A stretch of 41,763 nucleotides of DNA from Saprospiraceae bacterium (GTDB taxonomy: Bacteria > Bacteroidota > Bacteroidia > Chitinophagales > Saprospiraceae), in contig JAHDDO010000029.1 in NCBI GenBank assembly GCA_020629315.1, positions 1-41,763 of the forward strand, given 5' to 3'. The notes under the pieces are model-generated. The model was not told the DNA's origin. It made no database searches and saw only the letters and a list, made by a program, of their open reading frames with translations. The first letter of the stretch is position 1. The number at the start of each line of letters is the position of its first letter. Of this stretch, positions 8,359 through 17,231 are shown in pieces. The translations under genes were made by a program, and so were the position numbers.

Positions 8359-8981
8359 ATAATATCATTTTGATACGCATAATGCACTAAACCCACCGTG
8401 TTTTTACAACCCACTTTTTTGAGTAAGTTTTTTCTATGCGTTAAAACCGTATGCTCACTTATAAACAGATCATTTGAGATTTCAGTTGATGTCTTTTCTT
8501 CGCAAATCATCCGTAAGATTTCTCTTTCTCTTTTAGAGAGTGAAATAGATGAAATTAATGATTCATTTTTGGACACCCATTGTTTTACTTCTTTCCTTGA
8601 TTTACGGCCCAAGGTTTTTTTACCATCAAGAAACTCTTCAATACAATGAGTCAAATTACTTATTGGGTTTTCGTCAAGTATGTACGAATGTATCCTGTAC
8701 TTTAATGAGTCTTTTAATAGGTCTACATCTTTTAATGGAGAAAAAAGAAATACTTCAGGTCCATTTTCAACATTGAGTAAAAATCTAGTCACATCAGAAG
8801 CTTCTTTATCTGACAATCGAATATCAACGAGTCCTAAATCTATGTTTTCAATATTGTTCAGTTCTTCAACAGCTGCAAGATCTACAGCCTTTTGAACCGT
8901 AATTGAAGGGAAGTTCCCTTTCAAATAGGTACTAATCAAATCTACCCATAGTGGGGAGTTTGACACTAATAAGAAATGCAT
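8355..8981 (-). CDS. LuxR-family response regulator with atypical receiver domain
   Basis: 208 residues. The N-terminal 1 to about 120 is receiver-like, with LVDIRLSD containing Asp53 at the phosphoacceptor position. The acidic pair normally at residues 8-9 is replaced (VSNSPL), and the conserved Lys-Pro near residue 103 reads DENP, so ordinary phosphorylation is doubtful. Residues about 146-208 are a complete LuxR/NarL helix-turn-helix (LSKREREILRMI, TSTEISNDLFISEHTVLTHR, KNLLKKVG). No histidine kinase is adjacent. The gene is convergent with the TPR gene, overlapping its stop by 4 bases, and lies 50 bp downstream of fabI on the same strand. The target genes are unknown. Confidence 0.85.
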   Translation of the reverse strand: MHFLLVSNSPLWVDLISTYLKGNFPSITVQKAVDLAAVEELNNIENIDLGLVDIRLSDKEASDVTRFLLNVENGPEVFLFSPLKDVDLLKDSLKYRIHSYILDENPISNLTHCIEEFLDGKKTLGRKSRKEVKQWVSKNESLISSISLSKREREILRMICEEKTSTEISNDLFISEHTVLTHRKNLLKKVGCKNTVGLVHYAYQNDII

Positions 8982-9007
8982 TTTTTGAGGTTTTGCACCA
9001 TAAAACT

Positions 9008-9029
9008 ACTTATTTTTTAAAAAGTAAGT
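9008..9029. terminator. A/T-rich inverted repeat after fabI
   Basis: ACTTATTTTTT (9008-9018) and AAAAAGTAAGT (9019-9029) are inverted copies with one G-T mismatch, directly after the fabI stop and before the LuxR-type gene. It could be a weak terminator of the recN-fabI transcript or a binding site upstream of the regulator gene. The arms have no spacer and low G+C, so a stable hairpin is uncertain. Confidence 0.3.
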
Positions 9030-9031
9030 TA

Positions 9032-9829
9032 TTACATGTCTAAAATAGCTGGACTCATACCCATCGCTGAAAAACCGCCATCATGATACAGGTTTTGCAT
9101 GGTTACCATTTTAGTTAAATCCGAAAACATGGCAACACAATAGTCGGCACATGCATCTGCAGAAGCATTCCCTAATGGGGACATTTTTTCAGCATAATTA
9201 AAAAACTCATCAAATCCTTTAACCCCACTACCAGCTGTAGTTACTGTTGGTGATTGTGAAATTGTATTTACACGTACATTTTTCTTTTGTGCGTAGTGAT
9301 AGCCAAAACTTCTAGCAAATGATTCTAATAGCGCTTTGGATTCTGCCATCTCAGAATAATCTGGAAATGTTCGCTGTGCTGCAATGTAGCTCAGAGCCAA
9401 TATTGAACCCCATTCGGCCATTGCATCTTTGTTATAGGCCACTTGCATTAACTTGTGAAAAGAAATTGCTGAAACATCAAAGGTTTTTTGCATCCAATCA
9501 TACTTCAATTCAGTATAGGCTTTCTTTTTTCTAACATTGACAGACATTCCGATTGAATGCAACATAAAGTCTAATGGTCCTCCTAGGTGTGAAATCGACT
9601 CATCTAACAACTTTTCCAAATCTTCTAAAGAGGTAGCATCAGCGGGAATAATAGGTGCATTTATCTTTTCGCCTAATTTTTGAATCCCCCCAAATCTAAG
9701 CGCTACTGGTGCATTGGTAAGCGTAATTTTAGCGCCTTGCTCGACACATTTCTCAGCTACTTTCCAAGCGATCGATTTTTCATCAAGTGCTCCAAAAATG
9801 ATTCCTTTCTTTCCATCTAATAAACCCAT
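9032..9829 (-). CDS. fabI: Enoyl-[acyl-carrier-protein] reductase (FabI)
   Basis: FabI reduces trans-2-enoyl-ACP with NAD(P)H, the last step of each fatty acid elongation cycle. The length of 265 residues is typical. It is a divergent short-chain dehydrogenase: the cofactor loop reads GIIFGALDEKSIAW, the family hallmark HSIG is at 91-94, and Tyr148 and Tyr158-x6-Lys165 (SYIAAQRTFPDYSEMAESK) match the FabI Tyr-Tyr-Lys active site. The C-terminal LYHDGGFSAMGM is the usual end. It lies 28 bp downstream of recN on the same strand and is probably co-transcribed with it. Confidence 0.96.
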   Translation of the reverse strand: MGLLDGKKGIIFGALDEKSIAWKVAEKCVEQGAKITLTNAPVALRFGGIQKLGEKINAPIIPADATSLEDLEKLLDESISHLGGPLDFMLHSIGMSVNVRKKKAYTELKYDWMQKTFDVSAISFHKLMQVAYNKDAMAEWGSILALSYIAAQRTFPDYSEMAESKALLESFARSFGYHYAQKKNVRVNTISQSPTVTTAGSGVKGFDEFFNYAEKMSPLGNASADACADYCVAMFSDLTKMVTMQNLYHDGGFSAMGMSPAILDM

Positions 9830-9857
9830 ATCACAACAATTTTAAATTGAAATTTAA

Positions 9858-11510
9858 TTACTTTTTTAATAAATCTTTGGCATTAGCGATAGCAGCATTT
9901 GACGGTGGATCTTCGCTCAGCATCGCCGCTATTTCCAAAATTCTATCATCTCCTTCTAATATTTCTATTTTGGTTCTAACTCTATTTTTATTTTCTTCTT
10001 TACTGACTCTAAAATGCGTTTCCCCTCTAGAAGCCACTTGCGGCAAATGCGAAATAGACAACACTTGATGTGTTTTAGAAATGGAGGCTAACATCTCCCC
10101 CATCCGACCAGCAACACCTCCACTAACTCCAGTATCAATTTCGTCAAAAATCATAGTTGGCAAAGCTACTGCATCAGCTACTGTTGTTTTTAAGCATAGC
10201 ATTAATCTGGATCGTTCTCCACCTGAAGCCACTTCTTTTATTTTTAGTAATTGGCTGCCCTTGTTGGGTGAAAAGAGTATTTCTAAATCATCCAAACCAT
10301 ATTCTGTTAATGTATCAAATGTCTGTATTTCAACTTTTATTTGAGCATGTTGCATATTTAGTTGAGCTAACAGTTCTTTTACATTTTCTTCTAAACTTTT
10401 TACGACGGCCTTTCTGTTCTTACTTAGTGTATTGGCTTCTTTTTCCAGCTTTTTTTCTAGTACAACTATTTCTTTAGTAAGGGCCTCAATCTTCCCATCC
10501 ATAGCTAATCCTTCATTAAGATTATTGGATAGGTCTTCGAAGATTTCAAGTAAACCTTCTTCACTTTTAGCTTGATGTTTTTGGAAAAGTGTATTTAAAT
10601 GATCTATCCTTGCCGTTACGTCAGCTAAGGATAAATTTTCGTCTATTTCCATAGAAAGGTCTTCAACTGAGGATGCAAGCGCTCGTACTTCTTCCAACAA
10701 ATTATCAATGCGCTCATCTATGTTTTGAAAATCAGGTCCTATGTCCTTAATGTTTCGCCATTTTTGAGAAAATTCGATGAGCATGGATTCCATTGAGCGT
10801 TCGCCTTCTGTGAGACCATTATATACCATAGATTTAGCCTCTCTAACTTCTTCTACTTTTTGCCCCATCTTAAATTGAGTTTCTAACTTAGTCAATTCTC
10901 CTGGTACAATTTGGCTAGCACTTAATTCATCATGTTGAAATTTTACAAATTCTCTTTTTCGGATTTCTTCTGCTTGTTTTTCTTTTAGGGTGGCTACATC
11001 TTTTTTCTTTTTCTGAAGGGTTCTAAAACGGTCCCTAAAATCGTCACTTCGTTGTGTATTTCCAGCTAGCGCATCAACCATTTGATAATGAAACTCTTTG
11101 TCTAAAATATCATTAATCTCATGCTGTTTATTTAGGTCGATGAGTTGTTTTGAAATGTCAGCCAATACATTTAATGTGGTTGGTGTGTCATTTACAAAGG
11201 CTCTTGATTTTCCACTTTTTGCAATTTCTCTTCTAAGCACTAAACTCTCTTCTACATCCAAGTCATGGTTTTCAAGCAGACTATTTATGCGTGCTGGGTA
11301 ATCATCAAATAACGCTTCAACTACACACTTCTTTTCTGGGTCGTACATTTTTTTTAGATCGGCTCTATTGCCTAAGACCAATCCTAATGCACCCAATAAA
11401 ATAGATTTACCGGCGCCTGTTTCGCCTGTAATAATGGTTAAGCCAGATCCAAAAGATAAATCCGCTTCCTCAATTAAGGCATAGTTTTGTATGAATAACT
11501 GACGTAACAT
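9858..11510 (-). CDS. recN: DNA repair protein RecN
   Basis: An SMC-like ATPase of double-strand-break repair, 550 residues, close to the usual 550-560. Walker A GETGAGKS is at 29-36. A long coiled-coil middle follows (about 150-370, rich in Glu and Lys heptads). Then comes the C-terminal half-site with signature VASGGERSRLML and Walker B TMIFDEIDTGVSGG, and the end HLPQVASRGETHFRVSKE. The start codon (ATG at 11510) shares one base with the stop of the upstream lipoprotein gene (TAATG arrangement), indicating translational coupling. No SOS box can be recognised with confidence. Confidence 0.97.
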   Translation of the reverse strand: MLRQLFIQNYALIEEADLSFGSGLTIITGETGAGKSILLGALGLVLGNRADLKKMYDPEKKCVVEALFDDYPARINSLLENHDLDVEESLVLRREIAKSGKSRAFVNDTPTTLNVLADISKQLIDLNKQHEINDILDKEFHYQMVDALAGNTQRSDDFRDRFRTLQKKKKDVATLKEKQAEEIRKREFVKFQHDELSASQIVPGELTKLETQFKMGQKVEEVREAKSMVYNGLTEGERSMESMLIEFSQKWRNIKDIGPDFQNIDERIDNLLEEVRALASSVEDLSMEIDENLSLADVTARIDHLNTLFQKHQAKSEEGLLEIFEDLSNNLNEGLAMDGKIEALTKEIVVLEKKLEKEANTLSKNRKAVVKSLEENVKELLAQLNMQHAQIKVEIQTFDTLTEYGLDDLEILFSPNKGSQLLKIKEVASGGERSRLMLCLKTTVADAVALPTMIFDEIDTGVSGGVAGRMGEMLASISKTHQVLSISHLPQVASRGETHFRVSKEENKNRVRTKIEILEGDDRILEIAAMLSEDPPSNAAIANAKDLLKK

Positions 11511-12262
11511 TAACGTAGCTTACCGTGCATTATATGGCCAATTTCCTGTGCCCAAGCATATTGTTCCTTTTCTGTTGATTCCATCAGATTAAAGGCAATC
11601 ATACATACATACGTGTTATCCAGTCTAAAGAAAAATTTTCCCATTTCGAAACTGTATGCACCATCATCCCAGGAGCCTGGAAAGTCTTTATATTTTATTA
11701 CACCTCCTCCACTTGTATATGCGTTTTCACCACTTGTTTTCTTAGAAGCTACAAAGGAAGTCGCCCAACCATCAAACTCATCAGGTATAGGATTAATTTG
11801 GACTTGGAGTAAAACGCCAGAATTTGGAATCCCTTCTTGCTCCCATCTAAAAAAACAAGCTCTAGAATGTTTTGATGTGCTACTGGTTCCATCTTTTACA
11901 TTTATTGCAGTGAGAGGTACACCCATTATTTTTGATAGATCAGCCTTACTAACAAATCGACATGCGTTTACTAGACCATTAGCATCTTTTTGCAGCGTTA
12001 CATCACTTGGGGTGGGACGGCTAGCTACTTGTCCTTGAGCATGAACATCTTGACATTCAGGGTCATTAGGATTTGTCTTGTTCTTCGCAATCGTCCTTTT
12101 TTGGATTGTATTTTCAGCCTGTACTTTAGGGGCTGAATTTTCTTTGCTCGTGGCAGTTGCTTGTTTTTCTATCGAATCTTTCCCTTGGCCTTGGCTATCT
12201 GAAGCGCAAGAAATGCTTGTAAAAAGTACAGCAAGACCTATAATCGCGTAAAAAACTCTCAT
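11510..12262 (-). CDS. Putative lipoprotein, function unknown
   Basis: About 250 residues from the ATG at 12262; a TTG at 12280 would add six residues. I prefer the ATG because a Bacteroidota-type -7 box overlaps the TTG. The N-terminus MRVFYAIIGLAVLFTSISC is a lipoprotein signal with a lipobox Cys, followed by a Ser/Lys/Gln-rich linker. The mature part has NACRFVSKADLSKIMGVPLTAI and RACFFRWEQEG, resembling proteins with two conserved Cys and a small alpha/beta fold. I do not recognise a named family with confidence. It is the first gene of a probable operon with recN and fabI, sharing one base with recN. It is expected to sit on a membrane facing the periplasm or surface. Confidence 0.75.
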   Translation of the reverse strand: MRVFYAIIGLAVLFTSISCASDSQGQGKDSIEKQATATSKENSAPKVQAENTIQKRTIAKNKTNPNDPECQDVHAQGQVASRPTPSDVTLQKDANGLVNACRFVSKADLSKIMGVPLTAINVKDGTSSTSKHSRACFFRWEQEGIPNSGVLLQVQINPIPDEFDGWATSFVASKKTSGENAYTSGGGVIKYKDFPGSWDDGAYSFEMGKFFFRLDNTYVCMIAFNLMESTEKEQYAWAQEIGHIMHGKLR

Positions 12263-12277
12263 TCTCTTTATTTTACT

Positions 12278-12285
12278 CAAAAATA
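12278..12285 (-). promoter_or_regulatory. Candidate Bacteroidota -7 box TATTTTTG for the lipoprotein-recN-fabI operon
   Basis: Read on the minus strand, TATTTTTG matches the Bacteroidota TAnnTTTG element exactly. It would place transcription about 9 bases before the ATG at 12262. No good TTG element is found at the expected -33 distance, so support is partial. Confidence 0.3.
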
Positions 12286-12334
12286 CTTTACATTAACAAT
12301 AAGTAGCTAGAACTTATTTCTAAAGCCACAAATT

Positions 12335-12859
12335 ATGCATAAACTCCCTTTTTATCTTCTAATTCTGTTCTTTTTACCACAGAATGTACATGCACAACAA
12401 GAACTCAACTACATTCATCAAGCGCACCTCACAAAATGGAAAAACTCAAGTGAATTTATGTTGGAATGTATGGAACTCATGCCTGCTGACAAGTATAAAT
12501 ATCAACCCACAGAAGATGAAATGCCTTTTGACAAATTATGCATTCACATCATTCAAAACATGGTATGGTTGAGCGAAGATTACTTATTAGGAAATGATTT
12601 TGAAAATCCTCATAAGGATGAAAATATCGAAAAAGATGCGCTCATTGAACTAATGACCCGTGCTATGGCCTATTCTTATGAATCCTTGGAGAATTGTCCC
12701 CCACATTTATGGCAGACTAAAGTTGATTTTTTTGCCGGAGAAATGCCTTTAATTAAGATCATTCATTTATTGCACGATCACGCTACTCACCACAGAGGTC
12801 AACTTAGTGTTTACTTACGACTAAATGGAATAAAGCCCCCTCGCTATGTTGGCTGGTAA
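12335..12859 (+). CDS. DinB-family protein with signal peptide
   Basis: 174 residues. Residues 1 to about 20 form a signal peptide (LPFYLLILFFLPQNVHAQ). The rest is a DinB/YfiT-like four-helix bundle: LTKWKNSSEFMLECMELMPADKYKY at the start, an internal His in the CIHIIQNMVW helix, and a C-terminal HDHATHHRGQ (His147, 149, 152, 153) that would complete a metal site. DinB-fold enzymes include thiol-dependent transferases and metal-dependent hydrolases, but the substrate here cannot be told. Export to the periplasm is common for Bacteroidota members of the family. It is transcribed divergently from the lipoprotein gene with a 72-bp gap. Confidence 0.85.
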   Translation: MHKLPFYLLILFFLPQNVHAQQELNYIHQAHLTKWKNSSEFMLECMELMPADKYKYQPTEDEMPFDKLCIHIIQNMVWLSEDYLLGNDFENPHKDENIEKDALIELMTRAMAYSYESLENCPPHLWQTKVDFFAGEMPLIKIIHLLHDHATHHRGQLSVYLRLNGIKPPRYVGW

Positions 12860-12914
12860 TGAATTATTTTCTGTCATATTGAGTTTATCTAATTAATACA
12901 AAACTAATATACCT

Positions 12915-13841
12915 ATGGACGCGATCAATCCCATTTATTTTATTCTCTTATTCCTAACCTTTGTAATTATCGCCAGTGGACTGTTTACTGTGAAACAACA
13001 AACGGCAGTACTAATAGAGCGATTAGGGAAATTCCAATCTGTTCGAAATGCTGGTTTACATCTGAAGATTCCATTTATAGACAGAATTGCAGGTAGAGTC
13101 AGTCTAAGAATTCAACAGCTTGATGTGGTTATAGAAACAAAAACTTTTGATGATGTTTTCGTCAAATTAAAGGTCTCTGTCCAATATGTGATTTTGAAGG
13201 ATAGTGTGTTTGAAGCCTTTTACAAACTTCAAGATCCACACGATCAAATAACAGCTTATGTATTTGATGTGGTACGAGCTGAAGTACCTAAAATGAAATT
13301 GGATGATGTATTCGTTAAAAAAGATGATATTGCTATTGCTATTCGATCTGAGCTTTCTGAAGCCATGAAAGAATATGGATATAATATTATCAAAGCGCTG
13401 GTTACCGATATTGATCCAGATCAAATGGTTAAAATATCAATGAACCGTATCAATGCTGCTGAAAGGGAAAAGACCGCGGCAGAGTATGAAGGTGAATCAG
13501 AGCGAATTAAAATTGTGGCAAAGGCAAAAGCTGAGGCCGAAAGTAAACGTCTACAAGGGCAAGGTATCGCAGATCAACGAAGAGAAATTGCAAAAGGTCT
13601 TGAAGAGTCCGTGAAGGTACTCAACGAAGTGGGTATAAATTCGCAAGAAGCATCTGCGCTAATCGTAGTAACCCAGCATTATGATACACTGCAAAGTATG
13701 GGCGAGAATGCTAATAGCAATTTAATCATGCTACCTAATTCTCCATCTTCGGGCTCAGATATGTTAGGCCAAATGGTTGCTTCATTTACGGCCTCTCAGC
13801 AACTGGGAGAAAGCTTGAAGCAGGGCAAAAATAAATCGTGA
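12915..13841 (+). CDS. SPFH/band 7 (stomatin-like) membrane protein
   Basis: 308 residues. A single N-terminal membrane segment (about 6-24, IYFILLFLTFVIIASGLF) is followed by the SPFH domain: QQTAVLIERLGKFQSVRNAGLHLKIPFIDRI, then a pattern of D.V...K.TFDDVFV. A charged Ala/Glu/Lys coiled coil (about 175-230, AAEREKTAAEYEGESERIKI) and a C-terminal tail (QLGESLKQGKNKS) complete it. Such proteins oligomerise on the inner face of the membrane and organise membrane microdomains or proteases. No NfeD-type partner is adjacent. It is followed by a stem-loop at 13845-13871. Confidence 0.92.
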   Translation: MDAINPIYFILLFLTFVIIASGLFTVKQQTAVLIERLGKFQSVRNAGLHLKIPFIDRIAGRVSLRIQQLDVVIETKTFDDVFVKLKVSVQYVILKDSVFEAFYKLQDPHDQITAYVFDVVRAEVPKMKLDDVFVKKDDIAIAIRSELSEAMKEYGYNIIKALVTDIDPDQMVKISMNRINAAEREKTAAEYEGESERIKIVAKAKAEAESKRLQGQGIADQRREIAKGLEESVKVLNEVGINSQEASALIVVTQHYDTLQSMGENANSNLIMLPNSPSSGSDMLGQMVASFTASQQLGESLKQGKNKS

Positions 13842-13844
13842 TTT

Positions 13845-13871
13845 AGTGTCTCCAATTAACATGGAGACGCT
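13845..13871 (+). terminator. Stem-loop after the SPFH gene
   Basis: AGTGTCTCCA (13845-13854) pairs with TGGAGACGCT (13862-13871) around a 7-nt loop, 10 base pairs including one G-T. There is no clear T-run after it, so it may be a weak or factor-dependent terminator, or an RNA processing element between the SPFH gene and the next gene. Confidence 0.4.
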
Positions 13872-13905
13872 CTAAAAGGTGGTATCTTTAATTAAAATTT
13901 TGAAG

Positions 13906-15291
13906 ATGCGTTCTTTATATGTTTTATGCTTAATTGGCTTCCTTTCTTTTGAGGCCATTGGACAACAACCTGCTAATCTAGTAGGAAGATGGTTTGATGA
14001 TGAGCTAGTAGGTTCTTCTGCATTTGACAATGCTTATAATGAGATTTGGGGCTTATATGTAAATGATGTTGAATACGCAATCTTAGGCACTACTGCTGGC
14101 ACACACTTTATTGATCTAAGCATCCCGTCCGAACCTGTTGAGACCTTTTTTGTGGAAGGAGGTACAGTAGGGCCAGCTATAATACATAGGGACTATCATG
14201 ATAAAAACGGCTATTTATATATTGTAGCAGATGAAGGTGGGGCATCCACTTTACAAATTGTAGATATTCGGGATTTACCGAATTCTATAAATGTTGTCTA
14301 CGATTCTGGTGATCTTATACGTAGAACGCATAATATTTTTATTGATGACTTTAGAGATAAGCTCTATGCAGGCATTAGCCAAGGAAATACAAATAATTAC
14401 TCGCCATTACGAGTGTTTGACATTTCAGATCCAGAGAATCCAACAGAAATAAATAGCTATAATTCATTCGGTGATTTTCAGGTAGGTCAAGTGCATGATC
14501 TGTATGTCCGTAATGATACAGCTTATTTAAATTGTGGGCCTAGTGGCTTTGCGATTGTTGATTTCAGCGATATGACAAATCCTCAACCAATAGCTACATT
14601 GAGTCCTCAAGATTATCCTCAGTCTGGTTATAACCATTCAGGATGGCTCAGTGAAGACGGTAACTATTACTACATGGCTGATGAAACGTGGGGCATGGAT
14701 ATTAAGGTTTTAGACCTTACAAACTTGCCAGATATTTTTGTCTCTTCTTTAATAAATGCGGGTAGTGACAATGCCTTTACCATTCCCCATAATCAAATCG
14801 TCCACGATGGCTATCTATATGGAGCTTACTATTATGATGGATTTGTAGCATGGGAATTGTCTGATCCTGCTAATCCTATACTTGCTTTCCAGTATTCGAC
14901 CACTGACTATGAACACAAGGCTAATTATGAAGGAGCATGGGGCGTGTATCCTTTTCTCCCTTCGGGGCTTGTTTTAGTTTCAGATATGCAATATGGTTTG
15001 TTCGTTTTAGAACTAGGCGAGTTTATTAATACAAAAGACAATTTCCTTAATGCCAAGGTAGATGTATTTCCAAATCCAACTATTGATAAAGTAAATATTG
15101 AATTACCTGCAGATGTAAATGGACAAATACATGTTTCTGTATTTGATCTTCAGGGTAAACTATTATTACATAGCCTTAGGACTTACCAGGGTCCCTTTAC
15201 ATTATCGCTCCCTTTTGAATCTGGCAGTTATATACTAAAAATAGAAGATGAAATAAATACGTTTCAATCCATGATTCAAATCATGCATTGA
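13906..15291 (+). CDS. Choice-of-anchor B / LVIVD-repeat protein with T9SS type A sorting domain
   Basis: 461 residues from the ATG at 13906; a GTG at 13879 would extend it by nine residues but spoils the signal peptide start. MRSLYVLCLIGFLSFEAIGQQ is the signal peptide. The body carries LVIVD-type beta-propeller repeats (THFIDLSIPSEP, LQIVDIRDLPNS, LRVFDISDPENPTEI, FAIVDFSDMTNP, IKVLDLTNLP) as in choice-of-anchor B proteins. Residues about 385-461 are a T9SS type A sorting domain (VDVFPNPTIDKVNIELP, GSYILKIED). It should cross the outer membrane by T9SS and be surface-attached or released. The TGA stop overlaps the TTG start of the porin gene. Confidence 0.9.
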   Translation: MRSLYVLCLIGFLSFEAIGQQPANLVGRWFDDELVGSSAFDNAYNEIWGLYVNDVEYAILGTTAGTHFIDLSIPSEPVETFFVEGGTVGPAIIHRDYHDKNGYLYIVADEGGASTLQIVDIRDLPNSINVVYDSGDLIRRTHNIFIDDFRDKLYAGISQGNTNNYSPLRVFDISDPENPTEINSYNSFGDFQVGQVHDLYVRNDTAYLNCGPSGFAIVDFSDMTNPQPIATLSPQDYPQSGYNHSGWLSEDGNYYYMADETWGMDIKVLDLTNLPDIFVSSLINAGSDNAFTIPHNQIVHDGYLYGAYYYDGFVAWELSDPANPILAFQYSTTDYEHKANYEGAWGVYPFLPSGLVLVSDMQYGLFVLELGEFINTKDNFLNAKVDVFPNPTIDKVNIELPADVNGQIHVSVFDLQGKLLLHSLRTYQGPFTLSLPFESGSYILKIEDEINTFQSMIQIMH

Positions 15292-17231
15292 TTCTATTAT
15301 ATGTGAGGGTGTCAATTAAATACCTAGTAGCTTTACTCTTATTTGCCTATGTGCATACTGCAGCATATAGCCAAAGGCCTGTTATTCCAGATGCGAATAC
15401 AGTGGGTGATACTATCGTAAAAGATACTTTATTTGAATCTGCTATCACACTTGATACTACCATTGTTGATTTTTTTTATCTGGATGATATAGACTCGATT
15501 TTCACATTCAGTGATACCTTATTAGATCATTTTCATTTAAAGAGACCTCAAGAGAAGTGGGGCGATCCCGGCCAAAATTTAGGGAATCATGCTGGCTCCC
15601 AAACGAGTAGCCTTGTCAGGGTCAGAGAAGATATCTTTATGGATCTTGGTTATGATCAATACAGATACTTTGAGAAAAACAGGGCCAACACTCCTTGGTT
15701 ACATACAAATAGATCTTTTGCTAATTTATTTTTTGCACCCTATGGCGGCATTCAAAATAATTTCATAGTTAAGGCGAAATTTGCTCGGAATTTCCAAAAC
15801 AATATTCACCTTGCTATTGATTTTGATCGTATAAGTATCGAAGATGTTTATGAATCTCAAGGAGCTATTCACAGTGCTATAGCTACACATATGAGATATG
15901 GCAATCCAGGTGACAAGTATATCGCCGCCTTCAGCTATTTCGGTCACTTCAATACCGAAAATCATAATGGAGGCATCCAAGATGTCAATCAGCAAGGACT
16001 TAACCCACTGGATTTATTGGTAAAATTAGGCGGTGCTTCATCTCGCTACCAAAACATTTCATTGCATTTCGATCAGTGGTTGTCTTATGTGAATAAGAAA
16101 GGCCTGGGCATTAAACTCCATCATAATAGTCAGTATGATAGTGGCTTTTACAAGTATACTGATCAGAACCCTTCCAATATCTTCAGCACTTATGATACGA
16201 GTTTTTATTCGACCCAATACTTGACGGATTTTAGAGGTCTGCGTATCTACAACTTTGAACGAAACTTGGGTCACAACTTGGAGCTTATATTCCCATTTTC
16301 AAAATATGGTAAGCTCTTGGTTGGAGTGGGTCAACGTACTCATTGGTTTGATTTGGATGGTTTACTAAAAATCCAAAGAAATAATTTATGGTTGCATGGA
16401 AGTGCCCAATTGACACCTCTGCCGCTTTTTAATGCTGATGCTTCCATAAAGATTGGCTCTGGGGACGCGGCAGGAACTTTTGCATTTTCCACTCATGGTC
16501 TTTTCAAATTAAGAGACTATTTACATTTACATGGAGACTTCTCAATCCTAAGACGACAAGTAGATCTCAACCATCGCATGATGGTACTTTCCAAAGAATT
16601 AATTGTTGATGAAGATTGGGCCAATGAAGTTTGGACACAAAGTAGCATTGGGCTTCGAATACCAAAAACCCATACAGATGTAACCTTACGAAATATAAGT
16701 GTTTCAAACGTAGTTTACTTTAATGAAGAACAGCGAGCTACTCAGCTGGAGTCAGCGATAAATATTCAGCAAATATTGGTGTCTCAGGATTTTTCCTTAT
16801 GGAAAATAAGGTCCCAAAACACGGCGGGTTTTCAATTCTTTAGCCAAAATATTTGGCATAAACCAAATTGGGTTTCACAACATTCTTTATTCTTCGAATC
16901 TTTTGCTTTTTCTAAGGCTCTATTACTGCAATCAGGGTTTTACTTTAGAAATACTGTACAAGATCAACACATGGGTTTCAATGGTCTACATGGTACCTTT
17001 TACCCTGTTTTATCTGAACGACTTTGGTACCCATATTTTGATTTCTTTGCAAACGCTAAGATCCAGCAGTTCCGATTCTTTTTAAAATTTGAGAATATAT
17101 ACCAGATACTACAAGATGTGGATCAGGGCCAACTAGGGCTTTTGACTGAAGATCGATTTTATAATATCTACGAATATCCCCAATATGATTGGTCCTTTCG
17201 TTTAGGGGTGTCCTGGATTTTGCTAGACTAA
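15288..17231 (+). CDS. Putative outer-membrane porin (Porin_10-like)
   Basis: About 647 residues. There is no in-frame ATG near the start. The first candidate is TTG at 15288, overlapping the previous stop (TTGA), with GTG at 15303 and 15309 as alternatives; all keep the signal peptide (SIKYLVALLLFAYVHTAAYS). The protein has the Bacteroidota putative porin layout: an acidic N-terminal region of about 90 residues, then YRYFEKNRANTPWLHTNRSF and amphipathic beta-strands to the end, closing with a typical outer-membrane last strand (YDWSFRLGVSWILLD). It most likely forms a beta-barrel for small solutes. Coupling to the LVIVD protein gene suggests co-expression. Confidence 0.85.
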   Translation: MILLYVRVSIKYLVALLLFAYVHTAAYSQRPVIPDANTVGDTIVKDTLFESAITLDTTIVDFFYLDDIDSIFTFSDTLLDHFHLKRPQEKWGDPGQNLGNHAGSQTSSLVRVREDIFMDLGYDQYRYFEKNRANTPWLHTNRSFANLFFAPYGGIQNNFIVKAKFARNFQNNIHLAIDFDRISIEDVYESQGAIHSAIATHMRYGNPGDKYIAAFSYFGHFNTENHNGGIQDVNQQGLNPLDLLVKLGGASSRYQNISLHFDQWLSYVNKKGLGIKLHHNSQYDSGFYKYTDQNPSNIFSTYDTSFYSTQYLTDFRGLRIYNFERNLGHNLELIFPFSKYGKLLVGVGQRTHWFDLDGLLKIQRNNLWLHGSAQLTPLPLFNADASIKIGSGDAAGTFAFSTHGLFKLRDYLHLHGDFSILRRQVDLNHRMMVLSKELIVDEDWANEVWTQSSIGLRIPKTHTDVTLRNISVSNVVYFNEEQRATQLESAINIQQILVSQDFSLWKIRSQNTAGFQFFSQNIWHKPNWVSQHSLFFESFAFSKALLLQSGFYFRNTVQDQHMGFNGLHGTFYPVLSERLWYPYFDFFANAKIQQFRFFLKFENIYQILQDVDQGQLGLLTEDRFYNIYEYPQYDWSFRLGVSWILLD

